64,000 bases of DNA from Strix aluco (GCF_031877795.1 NC_133931.1:19971764-20035763), one strand, 5' to 3'. Counted from the first letter of the stretch, positions 25,216 to 35,214 are shown. The notes: generated by a model from the letters alone, not told the origin. Numbers and translations are program-made.

Positions 25216-26229
25216 GAGTCATATTATACTGATACAGTCAAAAGTTCTGAGGTCTCAGGATAGTATGGTAAACACCATACAGTCAGACTTCATTTATCTG
25301 CGGTCAGATTGTCCAGGCCATGGATGAAAAGCCAGCTTGGGTCTAACACGATTTATTAGGTCAGGCACAGCGCCACATGAATGCTGTTACACTCTTTCTA
25401 GGGCCAGCTCTGCTCTGGAAAGAGTACATCTGCTTTTGTGAGAGCCTAGCTGGCTCCATCCCGAGGCAGCTCAGGTATTTCAGCACCACATTGCCACAAC
25501 CAGAAGTGTCGGGGGTTGGAAAGGAGCAGAAACACCCAGCACAGAGCCAGCCTGGATCCCGCTGGGTTTATGAGACCTGGCTTTGTGCCAGCTGTGCCAG
25601 ACCCACACTGCTCCCCAGCTTTTACACCTGCTCCGCAGCTCCCCAGGTCCTGTGGGGCTCATTAGGCAGGGGACAACAGGTCCACCACCTCAACCAAGGA
25701 GCCGCGATCTGTCGATACCTGCAGCACTGGGGAACAGGCTGTGAGCAGGGAGCAGAGAAACCAATTGGCTCGGTGGGATCGGTTTAGTTGATGCTATGAG
25801 GAATTAGCAGACCTTCCTGCATCAGAGCTAAATTCACCTCTCACCTCTTGAGTGCTCCCTTGTTTCGTTGGGGTTCCCCTTTGTATTGGGGTTCCCACTT
25901 TACCAGCTCTACAATACCTTTGCCAGGTAGAGATGTGTCTAGAAAGGGCGAAAAAATCACTTGCTAAAGTTGCTTTCTCTCAGGGCGCGCAGATCCCTCC
26001 GAGGGAGAAAGACTTGCTAAAGACTTCGAGAGCCATCTTTCCAGGACAATGACAGTGGCGCTTCAGAGAAGAGGCTTTGGAACGTGAGAGGTCAGATTTT
26101 AGGAAGCCAGAAGAAAAGGATGGGGAAAGAAATGGATCGAGGTCTTAAAACCAGGGGTGAAAGAAGGGAATAGAGTCAATTATCAAACACTGCGGGAAGA
26201 AAATTTAAAAAAAAGGGAGAGAAGTGAGG
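25216..26229. other. Upstream shore of the CpG island
   Basis: GC content rises from about 25.3 kb. No exon is supported: the longest frame (25377-25787) has no recognisable domain. It contains the 42-bp insertion-like segment at 25970-26011. Confidence 0.55.
25979..26012 (+). repeat. 34-bp direct repeat, upstream copy
   Basis: These 34 bases (beginning CTCAGGGCGCGC, ending GGGAGAAAGA) recur exactly at 28176-28209, in the same orientation. This copy lies just outside the GC-rich island and is part of a 42-bp segment bracketed by an 11-bp direct repeat, ACTTGCTAAAG, at 25959-25969 and 26012-26022. Confidence 0.95.
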
Positions 26230-26378
26230 AGGCCAAGGCTTCCCAAGGCTGTAAGCAGTGCGGGGAAACGACGAGGAGGCTTTGCGAGGAGAGGGAGAAG
26301 CCCGCGGAGCCAGAGCCTCCGGGCAAAAGCCTCCGCGGCTCCCGGGGCGGGGGCGCGGGGCGGGCGGCGCTAGGGCCC

Positions 26379-26408
26379 GGCGGGGGCGGGGCGGGGCGGG
26401 GCGGGGCG
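26379..26408 (+). promoter_or_regulatory. GC-box array / G-quadruplex-capable tract
   Basis: Five consecutive runs of four or five G are separated by single C bases, making overlapping GGGGCGGGG (Sp1/KLF) sites. The same tract fits a stable G-quadruplex rule on the + strand. It lies about 0.9 kb upstream of the RSPO2 start codon. Confidence 0.7.
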
Positions 26409-26505
26409 CGGCGCCGGGCGGCGGGATGGCGGGATGGCGCGGGCGGCAGCACCACCTACGTGCCGCGGCCCCGCGCCGCCGCCGCCGCTGCCCCCCGGCT
26501 GACAG

Positions 26506-26538
26506 CCCCCGCCCCGCCCCGCCCCGCCGCACAAAAGG
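26506..26538 (+). promoter_or_regulatory. GC boxes followed by weak TATA-like ACAAAAGG
   Basis: Several CCCCGCCCC repeats (GC boxes on the opposite strand) at 26506-26528 are followed directly by ACAAAAGG at 26531-26538. The arrangement resembles an Sp1-driven core promoter with a degenerate TATA element and would put a start near 26560. Motif evidence only. Confidence 0.4.
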
Positions 26539-26767
26539 AGCGGGCGGAGGCGGGCGGGCGGCCGGGGGCGCCGGCGGAGCTGGGGGGGGGGGGGTCCGGC
26601 GCGGACACCGCCTGCATGTGGCCGGGAGCCCCCGCCGAGCCCGCGCCCGAGCCCCGGCGGCCGCCGCCGGCCCGCGCCTGCCCGCGGGGGGCTGCCCCGC
26701 GGCGCGGAGCCGTTCTCCGGACCCGGCGGCGGCGGGGCGGGATGGCCGCGGGGCCGCGCCGCGGAAG
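26531..26767 (+). other. RSPO2: Possible RSPO2 non-coding first exon, ending at a GT donor
   Basis: The sequence AAG|GTAGGG at 26765-26773 is a moderate splice donor, 309 nt before the strong acceptor at 27076/27077. If the start lies just downstream of the GC boxes and the weak TATA-like ACAAAAGG (26531-26538), the first exon would be about 200 nt and entirely untranslated, with a minimal 309-nt GC-rich intron. The left edge is only a guess. The donor is not strong and no transcript is available. Confidence 0.3.
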
Positions 26768-26771
26768 GTAG
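26616..26771 (+). other. Upstream ORF, 51 codons, spanning the candidate donor
   Basis: An ATG opens a frame beginning MWPGAPAEPAPEP and closing at the TAG contained within the candidate donor GTAGGG. If the 309-nt intron is spliced out, the frame continues in phase into the 18-codon upstream ORF and stops at 27143, still short of the RSPO2 ATG. The Pro/Ala/Arg composition is typical of chance GC-rich frames, so function is doubtful. Confidence 0.25.
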
Positions 26772-26840
26772 GGGGGGCGGCTTCGCCCCGCCGTGCCCGC
26801 GACCTGAGCGCGTGTGGGCGGGGTGCGCCCCTGCGCCGGG

Positions 26841-26848
26841 ATAAATAG
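26841..26848 (+). promoter_or_regulatory. TATA-like element ATAAATAG
   Basis: ATAAATAG stands out as an isolated AT-rich octamer in a CpG island and is close to the TATA(A/T)A(A/T) consensus. It would place a start near 26870, giving an unspliced RSPO2 leader of about 400 nt. This competes with the spliced-leader model, or is an alternative to it. Confidence 0.45.
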
Positions 26849-27086
26849 AGCTTTCCCTCGGCTGACAGCCCGTCCCCGGGGCGCACGGGGGTGCCGAGCG
26901 GCAGCGCCCGCCCGCTCGCTGCCTGCGGGGAAAGTTGGGGCTCTCGGGGACTCCGCTCCTGCCCCGACCCGCGTTTCTGATTTTTGTCGTTTTGTTTCTC
27001 GGGGAGAGCCGGAGGAGCGGGGAGGACCAGGAAAGCCAGGAGCCGAGAGCTTTTTTTCCCCTCTCTCTCCCCGCAGCGCAGGGGAG

Positions 27087-27143
27087 ATGCTGGAAGCGGC
27101 CGCGAGTTTGCAGCGCCCGAGCAGGGGAGCGGGAGGCGTGTGA
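27087..27143 (+). other. Upstream ORF in the RSPO2 5' leader (18 codons)
   Basis: An ATG with G at -3 opens an 18-residue frame (MLEAAASLQRPSRGAGGV) that stops at TGA 128 nt before the RSPO2 ATG. It would be in the leader under either 5' model. It is out of frame with RSPO2 and could lower translation of the main ORF. The peptide resembles nothing I know. Confidence 0.45.
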
Positions 27144-27271
27144 GCTCCTGCCGGTCCCCGCGGCGCTCCGCCGACCCCTGCTCGCCCGGCGCCGCTCGCA
27201 GCCCCGCGCGCCGCCGGCCGCCGCCGCCCCTCGCTGCCGCCGGAGGAGGCTGCCCACCCCCGCGGCCCAGG

Positions 27272-27365
27272 ATGCAGTTTCGCCTCGTCTCCTTTGCCTT
27301 GGTCATCCTCAACTGTGTGGATTACGGCCACTGCCAAGGCGGCCGCTGGAGACGCAGCAAGAGAG
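27272..27365 (+). CDS. RSPO2: R-spondin 2, first coding exon (partial gene)
   Basis: This exon encodes the N-terminus of R-spondin 2, a secreted Wnt agonist. In the known family, R-spondins bind LGR4/5/6 and ZNRF3/RNF43 and so raise Frizzled levels. The 31 complete codons begin MQFRL, continue through a hydrophobic stretch (VSFALVILNCV) and end DYGHCQGGRWRRSKR. This matches RSPO2 as I remember it from other vertebrates, with a few conservative changes, and is clearly closer to RSPO2 than to RSPO3. Residues 1-21 look like a signal peptide with cleavage after Cys21, leaving a basic N-terminus. The start has A at -3. The coding part ends with one base of a split codon (phase 1) followed by GTGAGT, which fits the next known residue, Ala (G|CN). 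Two Cys-rich furin-like repeats, a TSP1 domain and a basic tail should follow in exons beyond the window. The exon lies in a CpG island. Confidence 0.93.
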
Positions 27366-27371
27366 GTGAGT
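27366..27371 (+). other. RSPO2: Splice donor of the RSPO2 coding exon
   Basis: GAGAG|GTGAGT is a near-perfect U1 donor. It cuts after the first base of a codon (phase 1), as expected between the Arg of the SKR motif and the following Ala of RSPO2. Reading through it gives Gly-Glu-Trp and proline/arginine-rich sequence unrelated to R-spondins, so splicing here is required. Confidence 0.9.
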
Positions 27372-28175
27372 GGCGGCCGCCTGCCCGGCCGGGACGCCCG
27401 TCCGGGGCGCTGAGCGGGGCGGGCGGGCGCTGCCGGCGGGCTGCGCGCCCGTCCCCTCCCCGCCGAGGATGGGGAGAGACTCCCGCCCGGTGAGCCGCTC
27501 CCTCGGCGGGGTGCGCCCCGGCTCCCCGGCCGGCACGTGGGGCGGCGGCGAGCCTCGGCGGGGCGGCCCCTCCGCAGGGCTGCCCCCCGCCGTCCTGCCG
27601 GGCGGGCCGGGCCAGGAGCGGGAGGAGCTGCGTGGACGTGAGCTCCGGTGGGAAAGGATCGGCCGGAGCGGCGCGGCCGCTCCGCGACCCGTGTGGGGCT
27701 GCCGGGGACGTCGAGCGGTCGGTGCGGCCGCCGGCCCCCGCCCCGCCTCGGCGGGGTGTCCCGTGCCCCCGCGGGGCTCGCCGGGGGCTCGCCGGGAGCT
27801 GCCCCCCGCGGGGAGGGCGCTGCCGGCAGCCGCCACCGGCCCCGCGGCCGCAGCGAGCGGTACCGGGCGCCGATTTGGCCGTCGCCGCGGGTGGAGCGGC
27901 CGGCAGCGGGCAGAGGTCCGCTGTTGGCCCAGGCTGTCAGGGCTCGCGTGTTCGTGGGGCGGCCTCGAGGCTGCCTTCCGCGCACCAGCCTTAGCGGGAC
28001 CGTGTCTGCGAGGCAGAAAGGCGGCTTCTCCCCTTCCACCCCGCGGACCCCGGCCCCCCCGGCCCGCCGAGCCGCTCCCGCGGGGCTCGGGCGGCCCAAC
28101 CGGCGGGGGAGCCGCGGCAGCGGAGCGACCCGCGCCTTGCCCAGCGCCCAGGGCACGGCTGTGCCCCAGCTTCTG

Positions 28176-28209
28176 CTCAGGGCGCGCAGATCCCTCCGAG
28201 GGAGAAAGA
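28176..28209 (+). repeat. 34-bp direct repeat, downstream copy (likely source)
   Basis: This is an exact match to 25979-26012. It lies in RSPO2 intron 1 near the 3' edge of the CpG island, where its GC-rich sequence fits the surroundings, so it is probably the original. Similarity continues left for about eight more bases (AGCTTCTG here, TGCTTTCT upstream), with three mismatches in the seven bases next to the repeat. Confidence 0.95.
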
Positions 28210-28240
28210 GAAACGATGCGCTAGGGTTTCATCTATTTTC

Positions 28241-31200
28241 CGAAAATGCTGGTGTCGGGATTACCAGAGTTCGGGAGTCGAAGCGGTCAGATGTGTTAGT
28301 ACAGCACCCATGTGGACGGAAGGGTTACTGCAGCCCTTCCCCAGATGTCAGGGGCGTCCAGCGTTTTTTTCTTTTTTTGGGGGCGGGGGTGTGTGGAATG
28401 GATGTACACCTTCAGTATAAAATGTTTTTATTATCCACATATTCTGAATTATTTTGCTATCCTTTTCCCTGTTATTTTCTCCGCCATATCTCCCTTTCCC
28501 ATTTCTAAATTTAGCTGAAAATCAGGTGGCTCAGCTGCCCAGAAATTGTATTTCTGAAAGAATTGCACTTTCAGTGCAATTATGTGGAAGGGGAGGGAGC
28601 TAACATGTCCAGTGTTAAGCCGGTACAAGTAGTAATAAAAATGTGAGAGGAAAATACTTTGCACTTTCATGCATATGTCACCTTCAGAGTAGGTGCAAAT
28701 AAAATTGCAAGGCAATTTAGTTTTGATGGTTTTTCAACAGATGGTTTCCAGAATTTAATTTTTGTGTGTGTGGCTAAAACGATAGCTGTGCTTTAAAGTG
28801 ACCAGACTATCTGTGCTAACAAAGGGTATACTGTGTCTTTAATTAAATGTGGAACTACTTAGAGTGCTGGCTAGACAGCGGAGGGTGATAGTGGTATTTC
28901 TGCTTTACAACAGAGCTTAAGGATTGCATTGTGGGAGTACTGAAATGAATAGACATCTAACTCGAGTTGTGTGAATTGTCCTCCTACAAAAACTTAAGCT
29001 GGTTTTAATTGATCTCATGTTCGTTGATTGATCTTAGACCAATTGTTGTGCTTGTTGAACAGTTGGCTTTTCCAAAGGAGATTGATTTAAATTAGTTTTT
29101 AGTTTAGTTATTGGATAAATACCATCAGTATTGACAGTTGACTTACTGGCACTGTTTTGTGCTATCACCTAAGGGTTTTGTTTTGCGCTTTGAAGAATGC
29201 AGTCTTTTTCAGTTAGTAAGTCTAAAGAAGTAAGCATAGCCAGTACTAAGCACTGAAAGTAAAATCTAAGAATGTATTCAAATTATAATAGACATTTGCC
29301 ATGACACATGCAGTCTGAAGTAATGCTTTCATACAGGACCCAAAATTCCAATAATTTCACAATTTTTCCATATCCCATCTGCAAATAATCAGGCATTCAC
29401 TGTGGGGTACTGGCAGTTACAATTTCTCTGGCATTCTGTTTTGTCTGTTACATGATCTCAGATGCTCCATAATATCATTTTCTTAATGAAATAAATTTTC
29501 TTGGAATAGATTAAGTCTCCTGTGCGGTAGAAATCAATTGTATTCAGTCTGGAATTATGGGCAAATATCATATGTAGCTGACTTTTTAAAGCAGCTAAAT
29601 GTACAGTAAACTTCAAGTGTATATGCCTGTATTGGAGTTTGCATGGACTTGTAGCTGATGTAGAATACTCTAGAAACAAGAGTTTAGTAAATCTGGGAGG
29701 ATGTTCCCAGATTTCTTCATTCCCCTTCTGTTTTCAACCCTTTCCCAAAGCAAGACATGCAACATTGCAGTAAAAGTGGAGTGAAAAATGAAGGTTTAGA
29801 ATGTGGTTGCTACCTGGCATTGATTTATATTTTGTTAGTCAATGTCACTTCATTAAAAATTATTTGGTAAACACACTATGATCCACAGATTCTGCTAACT
29901 CTACTGCTGCTCTTAGTTACTTTTGCAGCTCGTTAGAATATTGCTTTGCCTAGTTGGCTCAGAGCAGAACCTTACTTCCCTTGAAACACCACAGCAAATT
30001 CTCACTCTGGAAGTCTCGGTCCTGAGCAGGTAGTTATGATTATTTGCCTTTCCTGTAGAAGTTATTCTAGAACATATTTAAGGGTTACATAGCTTAAAGA
30101 TCAGTGGTGTAATCTCAGAGCTGGTTTAGCCTAGTATCAAAGCACCTCCTTTCCATTTCTTGCTTAATTGTGTAACTTGATTTTTCATTCTCTTGGATGC
30201 CTACTTGCTTGTTCATTCCAGTGAAAATTTTTATCTTTTCTTCAGATTTCTCTTTAGCAGTCAGTATAAGACGAGCAGCTTCATGTCTTAGCATTTCACT
30301 GAATATCATGGGGCACACGAAAGACCAGTGGTTTTCTCCTTGTCTTTGAGACAAGATAAAACAACTTCCCCAAGGAGTACTACAAATCAAGATGGGAGTA
30401 TATAGAAATGAAGACTGTCAGGCTGGCCTACTGGGAGGAGTGATGGTATTCTGCAAAAGCGTTGACAGAAAAGAATATAGGGTTCATTGTAAACAGCTGT
30501 CAAAAATTAGATGTTAACAAAATTCCCCGAGGAAAAACAAGTCAACAGCAGTGCCTGCGTTGATGGGAAGACTCGACTGTAGTGCAGAGAGGCTCTCAAA
30601 GCTGGTGAGAACAATGTTGGAAGAATGAGAGATGCGAATGGGAAAGTGGAAGTTACCTATATCTAAGAACTCAAAGAAAAACTGTGGGTGTCAAATACTT
30701 GTCTTTCTATTTACTTCATATTCAGGGAGTGTCCTGAGAGCTGAGGTGCATACTCATCTCCTGGATTCTCACACTCTGTATTAGATGTACATGAAGAAAG
30801 GGGTAATGTCTGTGTCAATGAGTGAATAGTAGGCAACAGTGTTGATGGCAAAATATCCACAGGTGGAAATAGGAGGAGTGCCTGGGGAAGGAAATTTCCC
30901 CAAGTGTTTCTCAGAGCTCAATATATCTCTGTCTATGGTGTTTATAGGATTATATGCATATATGGAAGAACCCAGTAGCTGTAATCAAAATTATGTCAAT
31001 TAAATCTGTATCATCTTAATGTAAGATGGGAATCTTGACTACAAATCAGTTGTTAATATAGGAAGCTGTTACATGGATTTTCAACTAGAAAAACCTGTTC
31101 AGATATTGGGGACTGTGGTTTAGCTTTCCTAACTAGATATGTACCTGAAATGGGGATAATCTTGGAACCTGTCTTGGTTGGATTGTGTGGTCAGGCTTTG

Positions 31201-32029
31201 GGAAAGATTGACGATTTGAGCATTAGGGAAAAGGAGCCTTTGTTGGAAATACTTGGTTGAAGTAAATATCACATCTGCTTTTACAAGGACTGTACTAATT
31301 CCAAGAGTAATTTACTATCTCAAAAAAAGTCATACTACACAATCTCTTTTAATTGTCCAACAGTATACAAGTATTTTACCTATTCTATCCTCTTCTCTTT
31401 GATCTTGGAACATGTTTTACATTTGGAGGACAGTTAACTTTTTGTCTGTGGGTTAAGGCTTAAAATCTTATGTGGAAGCTGTCCTTTGAGATATGTGTTT
31501 TGCTTAGTTGTTACATTAAATGCTTGAAACGGAATTTGCAAAAGAACTGAGACGTGTTAACATTTTCTAGAGTAATTTCCCAGGTACTTGTGATGCATAG
31601 TAAAGCTTTGGAGGGTAGCTTCTGTTCCTCGCCCCTTACTACTTAGGATAGTTAATTATTAAACATTCTTTATATACACATCATTACTACAGCAGTAAGA
31701 ATATCCTAATACTGTAACCATTGGAAAATCAAAACTTCTAAACTTTTGGCTACTTATACCCTATTATCTGGTAAGTCTGAGGAAGTTTCTTAAACTAAAG
31801 TGTCAGCAGAAGTCAAAACTTCAGTGTGAATGACTGACTACCAAACTAGCTAATGATGCAGTGCTGCTGAGGATAATCGGTGCTCAAGTGGATTGTGAAG
31901 ATTTGCAGAAAAGATGCTCAAAACACCAAGAGTGGGATTCACCGTGAAGACAGACACTTAAGTTTAGGTCCTTGATTCACTTTCCTGAAGTAAGTTTCTA
32001 GTGCTGCTTGTGATATTTAAAATACATCC
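28241..32029 (+). other. RSPO2 intron 1, unique sequence
   Basis: AT-rich, apparently repeat-free DNA just 3' of the CpG island. No exon is seen. Intronic enhancers are possible, but nothing singles one out. Confidence 0.5.
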
Positions 32030-32290
32030 TTCTGGGCCTGGCGTGTACATGATCTTCTTGAGCAACCGGTGGCCAAGCAAGATACCCTGGAGCAAGTCAT
32101 ACGGATCTGACACCCTTAGATGTCTCAAGGCCCATTATAGTGGAAACTGAAAACAGGGAGCATGAGCTTGGCACAGTGTTGCTGCATGTATGTCTCCTCT
32201 TGCCTGTATCCATCTCCTTAGCTTCTGCTACAGGTCACTTGGGGTTGGGATACTGGGCTAGATGGATGTGTCTCGTCAGACCTTGAAGAC
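32030..32290 (+). mobile_element. Possible ancient amniote CR1-related relic
   Basis: GGGATACTGGGCTAGATGGA followed by TCGTCAGACC resembles the 3' end of a CR1-type element common in turtles and crocodilians, where a phrase like 'ggatactgggctagatggacc...ggtctgaccc' recurs (from memory). The sequence to its left is compatible but not diagnostic. The left edge is uncertain. Confidence 0.4.
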
Positions 32291-32391
32291 TGTGCTTGTA
32301 TGCTTTTGTATTGAAATCTGTGGGAAGATTTATACTGTGGTGGAGAACTTATATTTGTCTGCTTGATAAACTTGGCTTAATTTTTTGTTTT

Positions 32392-32423
32392 CCTTTTTTT
32401 TGGGGGGGCGGGGGGGGAGGGGG
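32392..32423. repeat. T-run followed by G-rich tract
   Basis: TTTTTTTT is followed by a run of G7, C, G8, A, G5. It could form a G-quadruplex on the + strand and is prone to sequencing errors. Confidence 0.85.
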
Positions 32424-35214
32424 ATGTATGTTTTCCAAGGCTTGGCTGAAATCTGTTACTAGAGCAGCTCAAAATGAATGACAAATACCAGAAAGTGAGT
32501 TTGTATACTAATACCAGGGAAGCTAAGACAATAACAGCAAGAATGCAGTTTCTCACTTCAATGTATCATTTACAATATACAGGCCAGCATAATTACTATG
32601 ATAGTGTATTGTAGCATGGTGTTGTTTGCATAAACTGCTTTTAATAAAAAAATGACATTATTTAAAAGCTAGAAAGTGGAAGAGGTTCTCACTATCAAAA
32701 TTCAAGGCATAAAGAAATAAACAATGGTGTTTCTGTAAGCTGTTTCTTTGTTTTTTTTTTTTTCCTTAATACTTCTACCAAGACTCTGACTATCCCATGG
32801 AGGTCTGCATTTCACTTCTGATCATCTGGCTAGCTTTTAATACCCAGAAACCTTAGCTAACCATAGATTAGAGGGAGCTGTCTAGTCAACCCTGCAGACT
32901 ATCACAGGCTGTGAACTTTTCCTAGTGCAGTGTACATCAAGCTCAGAAGCTTATAGCTGACTATAACATCCCTTTCCAAAAATGCATCTTAATTATAAAC
33001 CCCAGGGATGGGATTCATGTGACTACATGTAGTCACCAGCAACATGAATATCTACATTTTCTTTTATAACTGATGTAGTGCTGCCTTTGATCAGATAAAG
33101 CATACCCCAAACTCAATAAATATAAAATAACTTTATTACCTCTATCTGTAACTGAAGTTCAGGTGTACACCTCTTCACTGTTAGCCCGTGAAATGAGCTG
33201 GTATCAGCCCCAAATGAGAAGGGATCCACCACATCCAATCTTCTCAACTGTATTAAAATTATGTGTTGGTGCAGCTCTGAACTTTAACAGATACAGTCCC
33301 TGACAGTTACACTTTCTCTTGTATTAGAGATTTATTTAGTTTCAGTTATTTTTAATATTAAATTAAATTCCTCAGATGTGCCCTTTCTTTTTACCTCAAA
33401 GTTTTGTTCAGGCACAGTTGGAGAACCTTCTGTATTTGTCTAGGCTCCAAGTATTTGCTAATCCTTAGTGAAAAGCATGACTTTGTACATGTTGGCTGTT
33501 GATAATACACAAATGTAACAGCTTGATCCTTTTCATCATGGGCTGCTTTAGACACCAAAATCAGGTGCTGCCATGGTTTGTGTACTCATTGTCTTTGTAG
33601 TACTTGTTTAGCAGATGCAGTGCTTTAGAAAGTGTCACTTGGGTACTGCAAAGTCACCTTCTGTGGGTAGAGTTAATCTATCACTTTTTGGGACGCTAGT
33701 GTTGGGTTTAAAGCCTGTTCCCAAGTAATTTTTGGTGTAGAGTGTGGAGTAGGCTTGTAGTGTGACTTTTTGATACTTGGATTCTGACTAATGCATCTTA
33801 AGAAGTGAAGTGTCAAGTGGATCTTGCTTCTAAGCACCATCAGGCAGATACAGAATTTGGGTCATACAGTTACTTCTCCTATCTGCAGAATGGCTTTGTC
33901 CAGCCAGCTCCGTACATAAAGGTCACTTATTGACCAGGGCTGACTGTTACATGTGTTGAACTTTGTATATGTGTGGGCAGCAAGGGAACTTGTAAGCCAG
34001 ACTTGAAACCTACCTATGTCACTTTATTCTCTCTACATCTGGATGTTCTAGCTCTCACAGGGTTTATCATGAGGTGAACCATCCTGGCTGTTTTCACTAA
34101 TACTGTTTCAAAACTCTGAGGAGAAAAGAAGTCGAAAGGGATCAGGGCGATGGGGTCTCTGGTGTATGCCCCCAAAAGGCAGGTACTGGTGCAACACAAT
34201 GTCAGACACAGGAGAGGCAAGAGTGAAAGAATGAGTCTGACGAACACACAAAGTAAGGTCACCTTCCCAGTGCAGCTTCTGCAGTGGACATGGGGGATGG
34301 AAAGGAGGAATTACAAGAAATTGGTGTTTGTACATAGTACGTAATCCCATTTCAAAATACTTAATTGATGTGAAAGTTGATGTTCTGAGCACGGAATGGA
34401 GATGACAACTGTAACTCATCTACAATGATTGAGTATCACAATACTTTCCTCTGTAGATCTTCCTATGAGACTACAGGGTTTGAGACCTTAATTGTATGTC
34501 TTTACTTTGGGATTGCTCCCTTTTAGCACCTTGATTTTGAAGCTATGCACGTCTCTGACCTTTAGCAATCAACCTGTGGTCTATGGAGCAGGTGGTAGTA
34601 TCTTCTGGATGTATACAGGTCACACTGCCTCATCCTTGTGTTTGTATCTAAATACTCTTGAATGCTGCACTCAGATGAATTTATATAGCTTTGCTTTAAT
34701 CTTACTCTATTTTGATGCAGTTTCGTGTTGCTTAAATGCAAAGTTGTGATTTCAAATTTCTTTTTGGGTGATAGCATGCGAAAAGTTGGTGATTGAATTT
34801 CCTGACCTTTCCCCTTGTTTGTGGACTTGAATGTAAAACTGTGAGGAGCAAAAGGACATAAAAAAATGAGTAAAACTGTATTATGGGGCAGAAAGAGATG
34901 ATTTTTTTTAAGGGAAAGCAGAGAAGCAACTAGTATTTTAGGTACCTTGATTATGTGATCAAGGGGAGACTTTTAAGATCACATTTGTTAAGATCTGGTT
35001 ATCTGTGCAAAAAATGTTCATGCTCTTTGTTTCGCTGTAATAGGAGAAATATCTTTTGATAGCAGGCAGTTTGCAAATCTTGGCATCCAGTAATTAATCA
35101 GTTATGTATTTCTTTTTGAAATGCCAATTTCAGTAGTGCCAAGTACTTGATGTATCTGTAAGACTTTGTCCTTTTATGAGGGAATGAAATTTATGCTATC
35201 TGCTCTCATTCCTC

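Larger units (their letters stand above)
27077..27365 (+). other. RSPO2: Candidate RSPO2 exon containing 5' UTR and start codon
   Basis: A textbook splice acceptor lies just upstream: a T7 run, then a C/T-only tract and CCGCAG ending at 27076. An exon starting at 27077 would carry 195 nt of 5' UTR, then the ATG at 27272 and the donor at 27366. From memory, human RSPO2 also has its ATG in the second exon, so an upstream non-coding exon is plausible. The acceptor is seen directly; its use is inferred. The alternative is an unspliced leader that runs through it from a start near 26870. Confidence 0.55.
26230..28240. promoter_or_regulatory. RSPO2: CpG island / promoter region of RSPO2
   Basis: Base composition changes abruptly from AT-rich flanks to very GC-rich DNA with dense CpG across about 2 kb, centred on the RSPO2 first coding exon. 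It is the only CpG island in the window. It contains GC boxes, G-runs, NotI-type GCGGCCGC sites and CGG/CCG runs. Islands like this mark promoters of developmental genes in birds and mammals. Long open frames on both strands here are a by-product of the scarcity of stop codons. Confidence 0.9.

Noticed and set aside
1..26229. Exons of EIF3E, the gene I expect 5' of RSPO2 from human synteny
   Set aside because: I looked for recognisable EIF3E stretches on both strands and found none. In human the genes are far apart, so its absence is not surprising.
26176..27312. 378- and 295-codon - strand frames and several + strand frames in the island
   Set aside because: Same reason: compositional frames with no homology, signal or splice support. 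Only the frame carrying the RSPO2 start is recognised.
26456..28156. 566-codon open frame on the - strand across the CpG island
   Set aside because: It is Arg/Pro/Ala/Gly-rich with no domain, overlaps other equally long frames on both strands, and lies over the RSPO2 exon. This is what stop-poor GC-rich DNA gives by chance.
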